This document shows, piece after piece, positions 41,501-53,052 of a stretch of 64,000 nucleotides of DNA. This DNA comes from JACRCT01 sp049841135. GTDB taxonomy: Bacteria > Myxococcota > Myxococcia > Myxococcales > UBA5297. The DNA lies in NCBI GenBank assembly GCA_049841135.1, contig JASGHK010000004.1:1736001-1800000 (forward strand). Reading direction: 5' to 3'. A program made the translations under genes and the position numbers. The notes below the pieces were generated by a model. The model made no database searches. It was not told where the DNA came from and saw nothing but the letters and a program-made list of their open reading frames with translations. Each line of letters begins with the position of its first letter. Positions within the stretch are counted from its first letter, which is position 1.

Positions 41501-42286
41501 TCAGTCGGCGACCCCGAGTTGGTCGAGCGTGTCCAGCGTCGCCCGCGGCTTGTTGGTGATGAGTACGTCCACGCCCGCCGCGCAGCAGCGCTGAAGGTCC
41601 GCCGGCTCGTCCACCGTCCACGCGGCGACCTTCAGGCCCCAGCCGTGCCAGCGCGCCACCGCCTCGCGCGTGCACAGCCGGTGGGGGACGTGGATGGCCG
41701 AAGCGCGCAGCGCCAGCGCCGCTCCCAGCCGCGGCAGCACGTGCTGGCTGGCGTCGACCAGCAAGCCCAGGGGCAGGTGCGCCGCGAACAGCCGCATCCG
41801 CGCCAGCACCACCGGGTTGAACGACGAGATGATGAGCTCCTGCCCGGGGTCGGCGCGGCGCAGCTCACGACTCACCGTCCAGGCCAGCCCGTGGTCGCTG
41901 AGCGGCTGCTCGCACTTGAGCTCCACGTTGCAGACGGCGCGCGCCGGCAACGCCTTGAGCGCGTCGTGCAGCGTGGGGATCCGCTCCCCGGAGAACCGCG
42001 CGCCGAAGCGCGCGCCGAGGTCGAGCTGCTGGAGCTCCGCGAGCGGCGTCGTCGCCACCTCGACGTGCGCGCCGGCGAGACGGTCGAGCCAGGAGTCGTG
42101 GCAGACCACCAGCTCGCCCGAACCACAGCGCATGACGTCCAGCTCGATGCCGTCGGCGCCCTGGCGGATGGCCTCCTTGAAGGCGGCGACGGTGTTCTCC
42201 GGCGCGTCGGCGCTCGCGCCGCGGTGGCCGAGCACCAGAGGGCGATCGGACCGGATCGGGTACGCCTGCATCCACCGGGCGGGCAT
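41501..42286 (-). CDS. glycerophosphodiester phosphodiesterase
   Basis: 261 residues. The GDPD fold is clear: LVLGHRGASADAPENTVAAF (catalytic His and Arg-Gly), IELDVMRCGSGELVVCHDSWLDRLA (metal-binding Glu-Leu-Asp and catalytic His-Asp), CNVELKCEQPLSD, LIISSFNPVVLARM and VAAWTVDEPADLQRCCAAGVDVLITNKP. It hydrolyses deacylated phospholipids to glycerol-3-phosphate and an alcohol. No signal peptide is seen, so it is probably cytoplasmic. The start at 42286 lacks a clear ribosome site; an in-frame ATG at 42271 is an alternative. It is divergent from the mini TatA-like gene. Confidence 0.9.
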   Translation of the reverse strand: MPARWMQAYPIRSDRPLVLGHRGASADAPENTVAAFKEAIRQGADGIELDVMRCGSGELVVCHDSWLDRLAGAHVEVATTPLAELQQLDLGARFGARFSGERIPTLHDALKALPARAVCNVELKCEQPLSDHGLAWTVSRELRRADPGQELIISSFNPVVLARMRLFAAHLPLGLLVDASQHVLPRLGAALALRASAIHVPHRLCTREAVARWHGWGLKVAAWTVDEPADLQRCCAAGVDVLITNKPRATLDTLDQLGVAD

Positions 42287-42328
42287 GGCGGCGGCATGCT
42301 ACGATTCCGCCCCGCGTCGATCAACGAC

Positions 42329-43216
42329 TCAGGACCTGCGATGCCGAGCTTCGACCTCTCCACCGACGAGATCCTCTTCCTCGCCGCCGTCCTGGTGCTG
42401 GTGGTGTTGCCCAGCCGCCTCTCCTGGCTCGGGAACCTGCTCGGCCGGGCGGTCAAGGGGCCGCCTCGCGCTTCGTAGCGACGGCCCCATCAGCTTCTGC
42501 GCCATCGCGCGCACGTCGTCGTGGAGCGCGCCGTCGCCGGCGATGGTGCCCAGATCGGCCCGAGACAGCTGCGGGAGGATCTTCAGGCCGATCTCGGGAG
42601 GCGTGTAGGGGTTCATCGCCAGGGCGCGGCAGACGTTGCGGTTCACGCACCACTTGCGCGCCCGCCAGATCTCCATGAGCACCGGGACGCGGGCCGGACG
42701 GCGCGCGGCAATGCGCACCACCAGCTCCTCGGTCAGCCTCGGGTTGAACAGGAGCTCGCGGATGACGCGGGCGTCCGGCTCCATCGCGAAGCGGGCGATG
42801 CGGTCGCCGTCCACCTTGCGCGCCAGCATCTTCTTGTGCCCCAGCGTGAGCTGCCCGATGACCGGGTCGGGCTGGTCGATCAGGGTCGGGTCGACCTCGA
42901 GCGCCGGCGCGCTGCGGGCAAAGAGGGCCGCGACCTCGGCCACGCCGAACTCGGTCGCGGCGTCGAAGACCCGGCCGCGCGCCTCCGGAGAGAAGAACTC
43001 GTCCGGGCCCCAGGACAGAGCGCGGGTGGCCAGGACCAGCGCCTTCCCCGCCCGCGGCGAAGCCTTGGCCTTGCCGACGAGGACGCGCAGCGCGTGGACG
43101 GCCTCCACCGGGTCGAGCCGGGAGAGCGCCTTGGCGGCGGCCACGTCGCCGGTCGTCCCGACCTCGAGACCTGCGAGCGAATCGATCAGCGCCTCGGCGA
43201 TGTCGCTCGACGCCAC
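42329..43216 (-). CDS. HEAT-like helical repeat protein; C-terminal end uncertain
   Basis: 295 residues as open, from a GTG at 43216 with a strong GGAGGAG site. The first 245 residues form a helical protein of about 40-residue repeats (for example PVIGQLTLGHKKMLAR, FAMEPDARVIRELLFN, VCRALAMNPYTPPEIGLKIL), resembling repeat proteins with an ARM/HEAT-like fold (DUF2336-like). No catalytic residues were seen. The last 45 residues (from about 42460 down) are Arg, Pro and Glu-Asp-His-Gln-rich and lie opposite the TatA-like frame, so they may not be real. One base of shift near 42470 would end the protein at 42453 after KREAAP. It begins 16 bases after the stop of the zinc-ribbon gene. Confidence 0.65.
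   Translation of the reverse strand: MASSDIAEALIDSLAGLEVGTTGDVAAAKALSRLDPVEAVHALRVLVGKAKASPRAGKALVLATRALSWGPDEFFSPEARGRVFDAATEFGVAEVAALFARSAPALEVDPTLIDQPDPVIGQLTLGHKKMLARKVDGDRIARFAMEPDARVIRELLFNPRLTEELVVRIAARRPARVPVLMEIWRARKWCVNRNVCRALAMNPYTPPEIGLKILPQLSRADLGTIAGDGALHDDVRAMAQKLMGPSLRSARRPLDRPAEQVPEPGEAAGQHHQHQDGGEEEDLVGGEVEARHRRS
42341..42478 (+). CDS. 45-residue TatA-like mini protein
   Basis: The frame MPSFDLSTDEILFLAAVLVLVVLPSRLSWLGNLLGRAVKG follows the TatA/E plan: a short Asp/Glu-containing N-terminus, one membrane helix (about residues 11-25), a Pro-x-Arg-Leu hinge and an amphipathic start (LGNLLGRAVKG). The usual Phe-Gly before the hinge is replaced by Val-Leu, and the long amphipathic/acidic tail is missing. 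AGGA lies 8 bases before the ATG. It overlaps the 3' end of the convergent gene (42329-43216), whose C-terminal tail there looks unnatural. Either it is a degenerate Tat component or an unrelated small membrane protein. Confidence 0.5.
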   Translation: MPSFDLSTDEILFLAAVLVLVVLPSRLSWLGNLLGRAVKGPPRAS

Positions 43217-43232
43217 GCGGCTCCTCCGCCCG

Positions 43233-45407
43233 TCACTTCTGGGCCGGCTCGGCCTTCGCCGGCGGAGCCCCGCTGTTGACCTTGAGCCGCTTGGGCGGGT
43301 CGTCCATCGGGAACTCGTACTTCTTGGGAGCCTCGGCCGGCTTGGCAGGGTTCGACGCCTTGGCCGGCTCCGCCGACTTGCCGTCGTCGACCATGAGCTT
43401 GGGGGTCTCGATCTTCGGCTCTGGCTGGGCCTGCTTGCCCGGCCGCTTGGGATCGTTCATCGGGAACTCGAGCCCCTTCGCATCGGCCTTCGCCGGCGCC
43501 TTCCCACCGGGCCTGGCGGCGCCCATGTCGGGCCGGGCATCGGGTTCGCGAGGACGGCGGGGCTCGGTGGCCGCCTTGGCGGCCGGCGGCGGCGGCACCG
43601 GCGAAGCGAGCGCGACGGCGCGGATGGTCAGATCCGGCAGCTCGTCCGGGTACTCGGCGAAGACCGCCAGGAATTCCGCCGTGGCTCTGGGCTCGAGCGG
43701 ACCGGCCTGCGAGGCCACGCGCTGCACCACCTCGGCCACCTCCAGCGGACCGCTGGTCTGGAAGATCTCCTCGACGTCGGCGAGCTTGCCTGCATAGGCG
43801 TCAGCCGAGCGCTCGGCCGAGTCACCGCGACGCAGCTCCACGGTCACCTTCACGGCCGGCGCCTGCCGCTGGTCGGTGCGGTTGGTGACCTTGCCGCGGA
43901 CCAGGAACACCGGCCGGCCCTCGCGGGTCTGGTAGAAGGTCGAGGTCAGGTCGGTGACCGCCAGCATCCCGGCTGGAGTCGTGGGCGTAGCCCCCTGCTC
44001 CTTGATGGCGCGGGCGGTCCGCTCCGCCACCAGCCCACCGACCGCCAGGAAGACCATGGCCATCAGGAGCGAGGCGATGAGGCTGCGATGGGGGCGCTCG
44101 GCGGCCTTCTTGCTCAGCAGCTGGGCGGCGTAGGCAGCCGCCGGCGACTTCACCTCGACCTTGTCGCCGTCCCACTTGACGTTCTTGACGACGGTGCGCG
44201 GCTCGGTGAGGTCGACGGCCGGCTGCGGAGGCGGCGGCCCTTGCGGGGGCAGCGGCTCCGGCGGCTCCTCGCTGAAGCCGGGTTCGGAGGGACTGAGGTC
44301 GATGGAGCCCAGGTCGAGCGAGCCCGGCAAGCCCGGCATGCTCGGCGCCGCCAGGCCCATCGCCGGCGGGGGGGGCATCGCCGGAGACGGAGGCAGCGCG
44401 GAGACCGGCGGCATCATCGGCGCGGGGGGAGCCACGGGGCTCGGCAGTCCGACGTCGATTCCGGCAAAGGGGTCGGTCCCACCTGCCGGCGGCGCGAAGG
44501 ACGGCTGTTGGGGGAAGGCCGGAGCGGGCTGCGCAAGGGCCACGGACGGAGCGCCGAAGTCGATGTTTCCGAACCCGGGGTTGGGGGGCCCAGGGGCGCC
44601 GATGTCAATGTTGGCGAAGGGGTCCGCGCTCGGGGCGGCCTGTGCGGCGGCGGCCGGCGCCGTCGGCCCTCCGAGGTCGATGTTAGCGAACGGGTCGGCG
44701 GCCGAGGCCGCGGCAGGTGGAGCGCCGGCCGTGCCGCCGAAGTCGAGCTTGGCGAAGGGATCCTGACTGGCGGCCGCGGCCTTGGCCGCGGCGACCGCCT
44801 GCGGCGGCAGGGTCTTGCGGATGGTCGCCGACAGGAACGGATCCGACGGCTCGCGCTGCGGCACGCTCATCTGCTGGAGCGCTGGGGAGATGTCGCGGCG
44901 GATGGTCTGTTCGCCGTCCGGCGGAGTGCGGATGGGGCTGCCGCCGAGGTCGAGGCTGGCGAAGGGGTCGTTGGCCGCCGGCGCGGGGGCGGAGGCCGAC
45001 GGCCTCGGCTCCTCGAGCCCTGCGAAGGGGTCGGGCCGGGCCAGCTTCTGTGGCTGCTTGAACGGGTCGGCGCCCAACTCCTTGGTCTGGAACCGGCGGA
45101 AGGCGTCAGGCTGCCCGGGTTTGGGAGCGGCCGAAGGCTGAGGCCTGGGCGCTTGCGGGGTCAGGGGCTGGGGCCGCGCGGCGGACACCGGGAAGGGCGC
45201 GGCCGGTGGGGGCGCCGCGGGAAGGGGCGCGGGGCGCGGGCTGGTCTCGGCGCGGCCGAGCGGCGGGGCGTCCGGCGCTGGCGCGGCTTCCTTGTTGACG
45301 ACGAAGACCGTCGCGCACTTGCGGCAGCGAACCTTCACGCCGCGATCGGTGACCTTGTCGTCGGCGATCTTGAAGCGCGCCTGGCACGCTGCGCACTGGA
45401 CAATCAT
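43233..45407 (-). CDS. MJ0042-type zinc-ribbon membrane protein with repeated DPF motifs
   Basis: 724 residues. The N-terminal MJ0042 zinc ribbon is IVQCAACQARFKIADDKV then RCRKCATVFVVNK (four Cys). Residues about 40-420 are Pro/Ala-rich and disordered and carry around seven short DPF modules, several followed by I/L-D-(LFI)-GG (for example near residues 115, 140, 230, 255). One membrane helix (about residues 465-487, LIASLLMAMVFLAVGGLV) follows, then a folded region like DUF3426 (LTSTFYQTREGRPVFLVRGKVTNRTDQ) and a charged tail with two FPM-(D/N)DP repeats. The topology suggests a cytoplasmic zinc ribbon and disordered linker with an extracytoplasmic C-terminus. The function is unknown; zinc-ribbon/disordered proteins of this kind occur widely in myxobacteria. 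Confidence 0.75.
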   Translation of the reverse strand: MIVQCAACQARFKIADDKVTDRGVKVRCRKCATVFVVNKEAAPAPDAPPLGRAETSPRPAPLPAAPPPAAPFPVSAARPQPLTPQAPRPQPSAAPKPGQPDAFRRFQTKELGADPFKQPQKLARPDPFAGLEEPRPSASAPAPAANDPFASLDLGGSPIRTPPDGEQTIRRDISPALQQMSVPQREPSDPFLSATIRKTLPPQAVAAAKAAAASQDPFAKLDFGGTAGAPPAAASAADPFANIDLGGPTAPAAAAQAAPSADPFANIDIGAPGPPNPGFGNIDFGAPSVALAQPAPAFPQQPSFAPPAGGTDPFAGIDVGLPSPVAPPAPMMPPVSALPPSPAMPPPPAMGLAAPSMPGLPGSLDLGSIDLSPSEPGFSEEPPEPLPPQGPPPPQPAVDLTEPRTVVKNVKWDGDKVEVKSPAAAYAAQLLSKKAAERPHRSLIASLLMAMVFLAVGGLVAERTARAIKEQGATPTTPAGMLAVTDLTSTFYQTREGRPVFLVRGKVTNRTDQRQAPAVKVTVELRRGDSAERSADAYAGKLADVEEIFQTSGPLEVAEVVQRVASQAGPLEPRATAEFLAVFAEYPDELPDLTIRAVALASPVPPPPAAKAATEPRRPREPDARPDMGAARPGGKAPAKADAKGLEFPMNDPKRPGKQAQPEPKIETPKLMVDDGKSAEPAKASNPAKPAEAPKKYEFPMDDPPKRLKVNSGAPPAKAEPAQK

Positions 45408-45456
45408 GGCCGTCGATTATCGGCGGGCGCCGCCGACCTCGGCAAGCACAGGGTCT

Positions 45457-46248
45457 TCAGAGCACGAAGGGGATGAGCGCCTTGCGCTCCGCCGGGTAGT
45501 CGGGGAAGCGCTCCTTGTACCAGCGGTGGGTGGCGAAGACCCGCGGCAGCAGGTTGGCGCAGCTGATGGCGAAGATGAACAGGCCCGCCAGCGACCAGGT
45601 GAGGATGGCGAAGCCCGCCCAGGCGGTCAGCTCGGTCAGGTACGACGGGCTGCTGATCCAGCGGAAGAGCCCGCCCTGCGGAATCCGGTAGACCTTGGTG
45701 CCGGCCTGCACCTCTTCCTTCGTCCGCAGGTTCCGGACGATGGCGTCGGAGTGGATGTTGAGCGCCAGCGAGGTGGCGTACAGCGCGAGGCCGAAGAGGA
45801 AGCGCGGGTCGGTGAACCAGCTCGTGTCGCGGCCGGCGAAGGAGGAGGCGAAGGTGCCGTTGAGGTAGCCGTGGAGCGAGGTGACCACCCAGCCCATGCC
45901 CAGCACGAGCATGCCGAAGCTCGCCTTGGCGCCTTTGGGGACGCGCATGGAGGCCGGGAAGAAGAAGCCGCGGTTGGCGTAGTGGACGCACCAGATGCCC
46001 AGGAAGACGAGCGGGACGGGCTCGAAGCGGTGGGGCCCCTGGAAGAAGAAGAGGAGGAAGACGACCGACGACGGCAGCTCCATCAGGAACCAGCCGAGGC
46101 GTGGGTCGACCGCGAAGCCCCACTTGGCGTCCGCGAAGCGTCCGTAGGGGGAGGCGACGAAGGGCGAGGTCAGCGACACCACGGCCGCCAGCGCGAGCGC
46201 CACGGTGAGGACGGTGTCGAAGGTCGAGTCGCCGGTGTACCAGGTCAT
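45457..46248 (-). CDS. steroid 5-alpha-reductase-like membrane protein (3-oxo-5-alpha-steroid 4-dehydrogenase family)
   Basis: 263 residues, with at least six hydrophobic segments. The C-terminal half strongly follows mammalian SRD5A1: KVYRIPQGGLFRWISSPSYL, ELTAWAGFAILTWSLAG, and RWYKERFPDYPAERKALIPFVL, with the NADPH-site residues of the Tyr-x-Ile-Pro-x-Gly-Gly-Leu-Phe motif and the closing Phe-Pro-x-Tyr-Pro segment. The size equals that of SRD5A1 (259). The family reduces a Delta4-3-oxo-steroid double bond; some bacterial relatives may act on other lipids (DUF1295). No other sterol or steroid gene is nearby, so the substrate is open. Confidence 0.85.
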   Translation of the reverse strand: MTWYTGDSTFDTVLTVALALAAVVSLTSPFVASPYGRFADAKWGFAVDPRLGWFLMELPSSVVFLLFFFQGPHRFEPVPLVFLGIWCVHYANRGFFFPASMRVPKGAKASFGMLVLGMGWVVTSLHGYLNGTFASSFAGRDTSWFTDPRFLFGLALYATSLALNIHSDAIVRNLRTKEEVQAGTKVYRIPQGGLFRWISSPSYLTELTAWAGFAILTWSLAGLFIFAISCANLLPRVFATHRWYKERFPDYPAERKALIPFVL

Positions 46249-46260
46249 TGCCTTGCCCTT

Positions 46261-46281
46261 CCCGCTCCGTCGCGGAGCGGG
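46261..46281 (-). terminator. hairpin between parE and the reductase
   Basis: CCCGCTCCG pairs with CGGAGCGGG in a perfect 9-base stem over a three-base loop. It lies 49 bases past the parE stop and 12 bases before the reductase start, near its ribosome site. It could terminate parE or modulate the reductase. Confidence 0.45.
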
Positions 46282-46329
46282 CGTTGGTGCGTTGCCGCGG
46301 CTGCCCCCGCCGCCGGGGAGCCTTCGCTG

Positions 46330-48261
46330 CTAGACGTCCAGCTCCTGGACGTCGCCCGCGCGCTCCATGATGAACTTGAAGCGCGCCGAGACGTCGCGGC
46401 CCAAGAGGTCGTTGATGACCCGGTCGGTCTCGAGCTCGTTGGCGATCTGCACGCGCAGCGCGATCCGGTTGGACGGATCCAGCGTGGTGCGCTTGAGATC
46501 CTCGGCGCTCATCTCGCCCAGACCCTTGAAGCGCATGATGCTCGGCTTGGCGTTGCCCTTGACCTTCTCCTTGAGGATGCGGTCGCGGTCCGCCTCGTCG
46601 AGCGCCCAGTACGTCTCCTTGCCGACGTCGATGCGGAAGAGCGGCGGCTGGGAGATGAAGACGCAGCCGTTGTCGATGAGCCCCTTGAGGTGCCGGTAGA
46701 AGAACGTCAGGAGGAGCGTGGCGATGTGGTGGCCGTCGGAGTCGGCGTCCATCAGCAGGAAGACCTTGCCGTAGCGCAGCTTCTCCAGGCTGAAGTCGGG
46801 GCCGAGCCCGCAGCCCAGCGCGCTGACGATGTCGGTCAGCTCCTTGTTGTTCGAGACCTTGTCCACCGAGGCCTGCTCGGAGTTGAGCACCTTGCCGCGC
46901 AGCGGGAGGATGGCCTGCGTGCGTCGGTCGCGGCCCTGCTTGGCGCTGCCGCCTGCGGAGTCGCCCTCGACCAGGAACAGCTCGCTCTCCTCCGGGTCGG
47001 TCGACGAGCAGTCGGCGAGCTTTCCGGGCAGGTTGAGCTTGTGGCTGACCGCGGTCTTGCGGGTGACCGCCTGCGACGCGGCGCGGCTGGCCTCGCGGGC
47101 GCGGGCGGCCAGGGTGATGCGCGCCACCACCGACTCCGCCAGCGACTTGTTGTCGTTGAGCCAGTTCTCCAGCGCCGGGCGGATCACGTTGTCCACGAGG
47201 CTCGCCACCTCGGGGTTGTTCAGGCGGCTCTTGGTCTGGCCCTGGAACTGCGGCTCGACCACGTAGGAGGACAGGATGGCGGTCATGCCCTCGCGGATGT
47301 CTTCCGCGGTGAGCGTGACGCCCTTGGGGGTCAGGTTGTGCGTCTCGATGAAGTTGCGCACCGCCTTGACCACGCCGGCGCGCAGGCCGTTCTCGTGGGT
47401 GCCGCCGTTGGGCGTGGGGATGCCGTTGACGTAGGAGCGGACGTGCTCGTCGGTGGCCTCGGTCCAGACCAGGGCCATCTCCAGGCGCACGCCGTTGTCC
47501 TTGGCGTAGTAGAAGTGCGCCGCGGCGGGCGGCACCGTCGGCTTGCCGCGCTCGGCGACCACCTTCTGCAGGTACTCGGCGATGCCGCCGTCGTGCTTGA
47601 AGGTGTGCTTCTCGGCGGGCTCGGCCGTCTCGTCGGTGAAGACGATGGTCAGGCCCTTGTGCAGGTAGCTCTTGGCCTCGAGGCGGTCCTTGATGAGCGC
47701 CGAGTCGAACTTCAGCTTCTCGCCGAAGATCTCCGGGTCGGGCATGAACTTCATCGTGGTGCCGGTGCCCCGGCACGGGCCCACCGTCTTGAGCTTCGAG
47801 GTCGGCTTGCCCTTGGCGTACGTCTGCTCGTAGCGCTTGCCGTCGCGCTTGATGGTGGCCGTCAACTCGGTCGACAGCGCCACCACCACCGACGAGCCGA
47901 CGCCGTGCAGGCCGCCCGAGTGGATGTAGTTGCCCTGCTCGAACTTGCCGCCGGCGTGGAGCGTCGTGAGGATGACCTCGAGCGCGCTCTTCTTGTACTT
48001 CGGCATCATGTCCACCGGGATGCCGCGGCCGTCGTCGGTCTCGGTGATGGTCCTGCCGTCCTTGTGGAGCGTGACCTCGATGGTGGAGGCGAAGCCGTTG
48101 ATCACCTCGTCGACCGAGTTGTCGACGATCTCCCACAGGAGGTGGTGGTAGCCGGCCGAGTCGGTGCCGCCGATGTACATGGCGGGGCGCTTGCGCACCG
48201 GGTCGAGGCCCTCGAGGACCTGGATGTCTTTGGAGGTGTAGCTGGTCTTCTTGGCAGCCAT
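46330..48261 (-). CDS. parE: DNA topoisomerase IV subunit B (ParE)
   Basis: 643 residues. The GHKL ATPase domain shows DNSVDEVINGF, TDDGRGIPVD, HAGGKFEQGNYIHSGGLHGVGSSVV and the transducer. The TOPRIM domain has LVEGDSAGGSAKQGRDR and LMDADSDGHHI for magnesium. The C-terminal domain ends in FKGLGEMSAEDLKRTTLDPSNR. The lack of the long insert of gyrase B and the pairing with a ParC-like gene favour topoisomerase IV, which decatenates daughter chromosomes. It is separated from parC by 116 bases, and parC is upstream on the same strand. Start and length are those of ParE. Confidence 0.93.
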   Translation of the reverse strand: MAAKKTSYTSKDIQVLEGLDPVRKRPAMYIGGTDSAGYHHLLWEIVDNSVDEVINGFASTIEVTLHKDGRTITETDDGRGIPVDMMPKYKKSALEVILTTLHAGGKFEQGNYIHSGGLHGVGSSVVVALSTELTATIKRDGKRYEQTYAKGKPTSKLKTVGPCRGTGTTMKFMPDPEIFGEKLKFDSALIKDRLEAKSYLHKGLTIVFTDETAEPAEKHTFKHDGGIAEYLQKVVAERGKPTVPPAAAHFYYAKDNGVRLEMALVWTEATDEHVRSYVNGIPTPNGGTHENGLRAGVVKAVRNFIETHNLTPKGVTLTAEDIREGMTAILSSYVVEPQFQGQTKSRLNNPEVASLVDNVIRPALENWLNDNKSLAESVVARITLAARAREASRAASQAVTRKTAVSHKLNLPGKLADCSSTDPEESELFLVEGDSAGGSAKQGRDRRTQAILPLRGKVLNSEQASVDKVSNNKELTDIVSALGCGLGPDFSLEKLRYGKVFLLMDADSDGHHIATLLLTFFYRHLKGLIDNGCVFISQPPLFRIDVGKETYWALDEADRDRILKEKVKGNAKPSIMRFKGLGEMSAEDLKRTTLDPSNRIALRVQIANELETDRVINDLLGRDVSARFKFIMERAGDVQELDV

Positions 48262-48286
48262 GGCGTTTCTCTTCGATCTCGACCCT

Positions 48287-48315
48287 GGTCCGGCGCTTCG
48301 CTTCGCCTCCGGACC
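48287..48315 (-). other. hairpin in the parC-parE gap, shares an 18-base block with 35.7 kb
   Basis: GGTCCGG (48287-48293) pairs with CCGGACC (48309-48315) over a 15-base loop containing CTTCGCTTCG. The left half GGTCCGGCGCTTCGCTTC is the inverse of the block ending the 35614-35716 repeat. Confidence 0.4.
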
Positions 48316-48377
48316 CGAGTCGCTAGCGGTCGGCGCCCTCCCCGGTCAGTCGCCGGGGGAGCGCCGCAATCCGAAGC

Positions 48378-50853
<2,476 letters not shown>

Positions 50854-51165
50854 GGGGTCCGAAGCCTTTGATGATCCGACCGTTTTCTTCATCCAGAGCG
50901 CCCGCCTACCCACCCGCCGTCCCCCTGCCAAGCCGACAACAGTCCTAGCGTGCTACAGCCGGCTACACGGCCGGGGAGTCTACCTACCAGGCGGAAAAAG
51001 GCAAATGAATCTCCGGCCTTCCCCAACAGGCCCGCGTGCGGGGCCCGTTCCCGGGTCGAGCTCAGAAGGCACACCGAAACGGGCGCACGCCCGCTCGGTC
51101 CGCTCGCCAGCGGATCTAAGGATGCGGGCGAAGCGTCAACTGGGCTACAGAAGGCGGTCGGCTGC
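50854..51165 (-). promoter_or_regulatory. 312-base spacer between cstA and parC
   Basis: No gene was recognised. It contains the two hairpins listed separately and must hold the parC promoter, but no convincing -35/-10 pair was found. If translation starts at 50892 the spacer is 39 bases shorter. Confidence 0.4.
51080..51114 (-). terminator. two adjacent hairpins downstream of cstA
   Basis: CGGGCG/CGCCCG (51080-51085 with 51088-51093, two-base loop) and TCCGCT/AGCGGA (51099-51104 with 51109-51114, four-base loop). They lie 52-86 bases past the cstA stop on the minus strand and could terminate it. Confidence 0.4.
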
Positions 51166-52967
51166 TCAGGCGGCTGAGGCTGCAGGGACTGGCTTCTCCC
51201 TCATCGCCTTCACGAACCGCAGGATGCCCTCCCCCGTCACGATCGCGGCGCAGCCCATCATCACGACCGTCAGGAAGGCGTTGAGGTAGCCGTTGAAGTT
51301 CCCGGCCCGGGCCATGGGCAGGTAGTTGCCGGTGACGTTGTAGACGCCGGCGGTGAGCGTGGTGACCGCCATGAACAGCCCGGGGATGGCGGTGATGAGC
51401 GAGTACGAGCGCTTGGTGACCTTGAGCAGCCACGCGGTCCCGATGGCGAACGCGATGGTAGCCAGGAGCTGGTTCGCGACGCCGAACATGGGCCAGATGG
51501 ACGAGACGTCGTTCTGGTACAGCAGGTAGCCCCAGCCGCCGCAGACGACCACGCTGGTCAGGAGCACCGAGGGCCACCAGTTGATGTCTGCCATCTTCGG
51601 GTAGAGCTTCCCGCTGACCTCCTGGATGAGGTAGCGCCCGACGCGGGTGCCGGCATCGACCGTGGTCAGGATGAAGAGCGCCTCGAACATGATGGCGTAG
51701 TGGTACCAGTAGCTCATCAGGCTCTTCATGCCCGGCAGCTTGGCGAAGATGTGCGCCATGCCCACCGCCAGCGTCACCGCGCCACCGGAGCGGCCAGCCA
51801 GGTCCTCGTTGACCATCGCCGAAAACTCATTCAGCTCGACCGGCACGATGCCCAGGCTGGCCCACTTCGCCGGGTTGACGTTGATGGCCAGGTAGTCGTT
51901 GGGGAGCAGCACCGTCGCCGCGATGAGCGCCATCACCGCCACGAAGCCTTCCATGAGCATCGCGCCGTAGCCCACGAAGAGCGCGTCCTTCTCCTTGGTG
52001 AGCATCTTGGGCGTCGTGCCGGAGCTGATGAGCGAGTGCCAGCCGCTGATGGCGCCGCAGGCGACGGTGATGCAGACGAACGGCCAGACCTTGCCGGGGA
52101 TGATGGGGCCGCCGCCGTTGACGTACTCGGTGACCGCCGGCATCCGCAGCTCGGGCATGACGAAGATGATGCCCAGCGCCAGCGCGCCGATGGTGCCGAT
52201 CTTCATGTAGCTCGACAGGTAGTCACGCGGGGCCAGCAGCAGCCAGATGGGTAGCACCGAGGCCGCGAAGCCGTAGATGGCAATGGCGATGGAGAACTGC
52301 GGCTTACTGAAGGTGAAGAGCCTGGCCACCTCCGGCGAGTGGTGCACCCAGCCGCCGGCGACCACCGCGAAGAGCACGAGGATCACACCGATCCACGAGG
52401 CCTCTTCACCTTCCCCTTGCGCCAGACCTCCATGTACAGGCCGACGAACATGGCGATGGGGATGGTGAGCAGGATTGTGAAGGTGCCCCAGGCGCTCTCG
52501 GCGAGTGCGTTGACGACCACCATCGCCAGGCCGGCGAGCGCGGTCATGACGATGAAGAGGATGGCGACCATGGTTACCGCGGCGGAGAGCGGCGACATGT
52601 TCTCCTTGGCGATCTCCGCCAGGGACTTGCCGTTCGATCGCAGCGAGGCGACGAGGATGACGAAGTCGTGCGTGCCGCCGCCGAGCACCGCGCCGATGAG
52701 CAGCCAGATGAGCCCCGGCAGGTAGCCGAACTGTGCGGCGAGGACAGGCCCGACGAGCGGCCCGGCGCCGGCGATGGCGGCGAAGTGGTGCCCGAAGACG
52801 ACGTACCGGTTGGTCGCGTGGAAGTTCTTGCCGTCCTCCAGCTTGACGGCCGGCGTCACGTTGCCGTCGTCGAGCTTGGCGACCTTCGCGGCCAGGAACG
52901 CGCCGTACAGGCGGTATGAGATTGCATAGACGAGGAAAGCCACCACCACCAGGCCCAGGCCGTTCAT
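51166..52967 (-). CDS. cstA: carbon starvation protein CstA-type transporter, frame broken near 52400
   Basis: CstA-family inner-membrane transporter, linked to peptide or pyruvate uptake. The start has GGAGG 9 bases upstream. About 14-16 membrane helices alternate with loops. Family landmarks: FHATNRYVVFGHHFAAIAGAGPLVGPVLAAQFGYLPG, GGTHDFVILVAS, AISGWHSLISSGTTPKML, SYWYHYAIMFEALFILTTVDAGTRVGRYLIQ, SIWPMFGVANQLLA. A missing base near 52400 (GGG read as GG, in KVKRASWIGV) splits it; repaired length is 600 residues, shorter than E. coli CstA (701) but usual for the short form in this group. Upstream there is no clear regulator. Confidence 0.9.
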
Positions 52968-53052
52968 CGAAGCACGCCTCCAGACCTTCCGGTGCCCCCC
53001 GGGCGGAAGGCGGCATTCTGGGAGCCTGCTGGCGAACTTTCAACGCCCGCGA

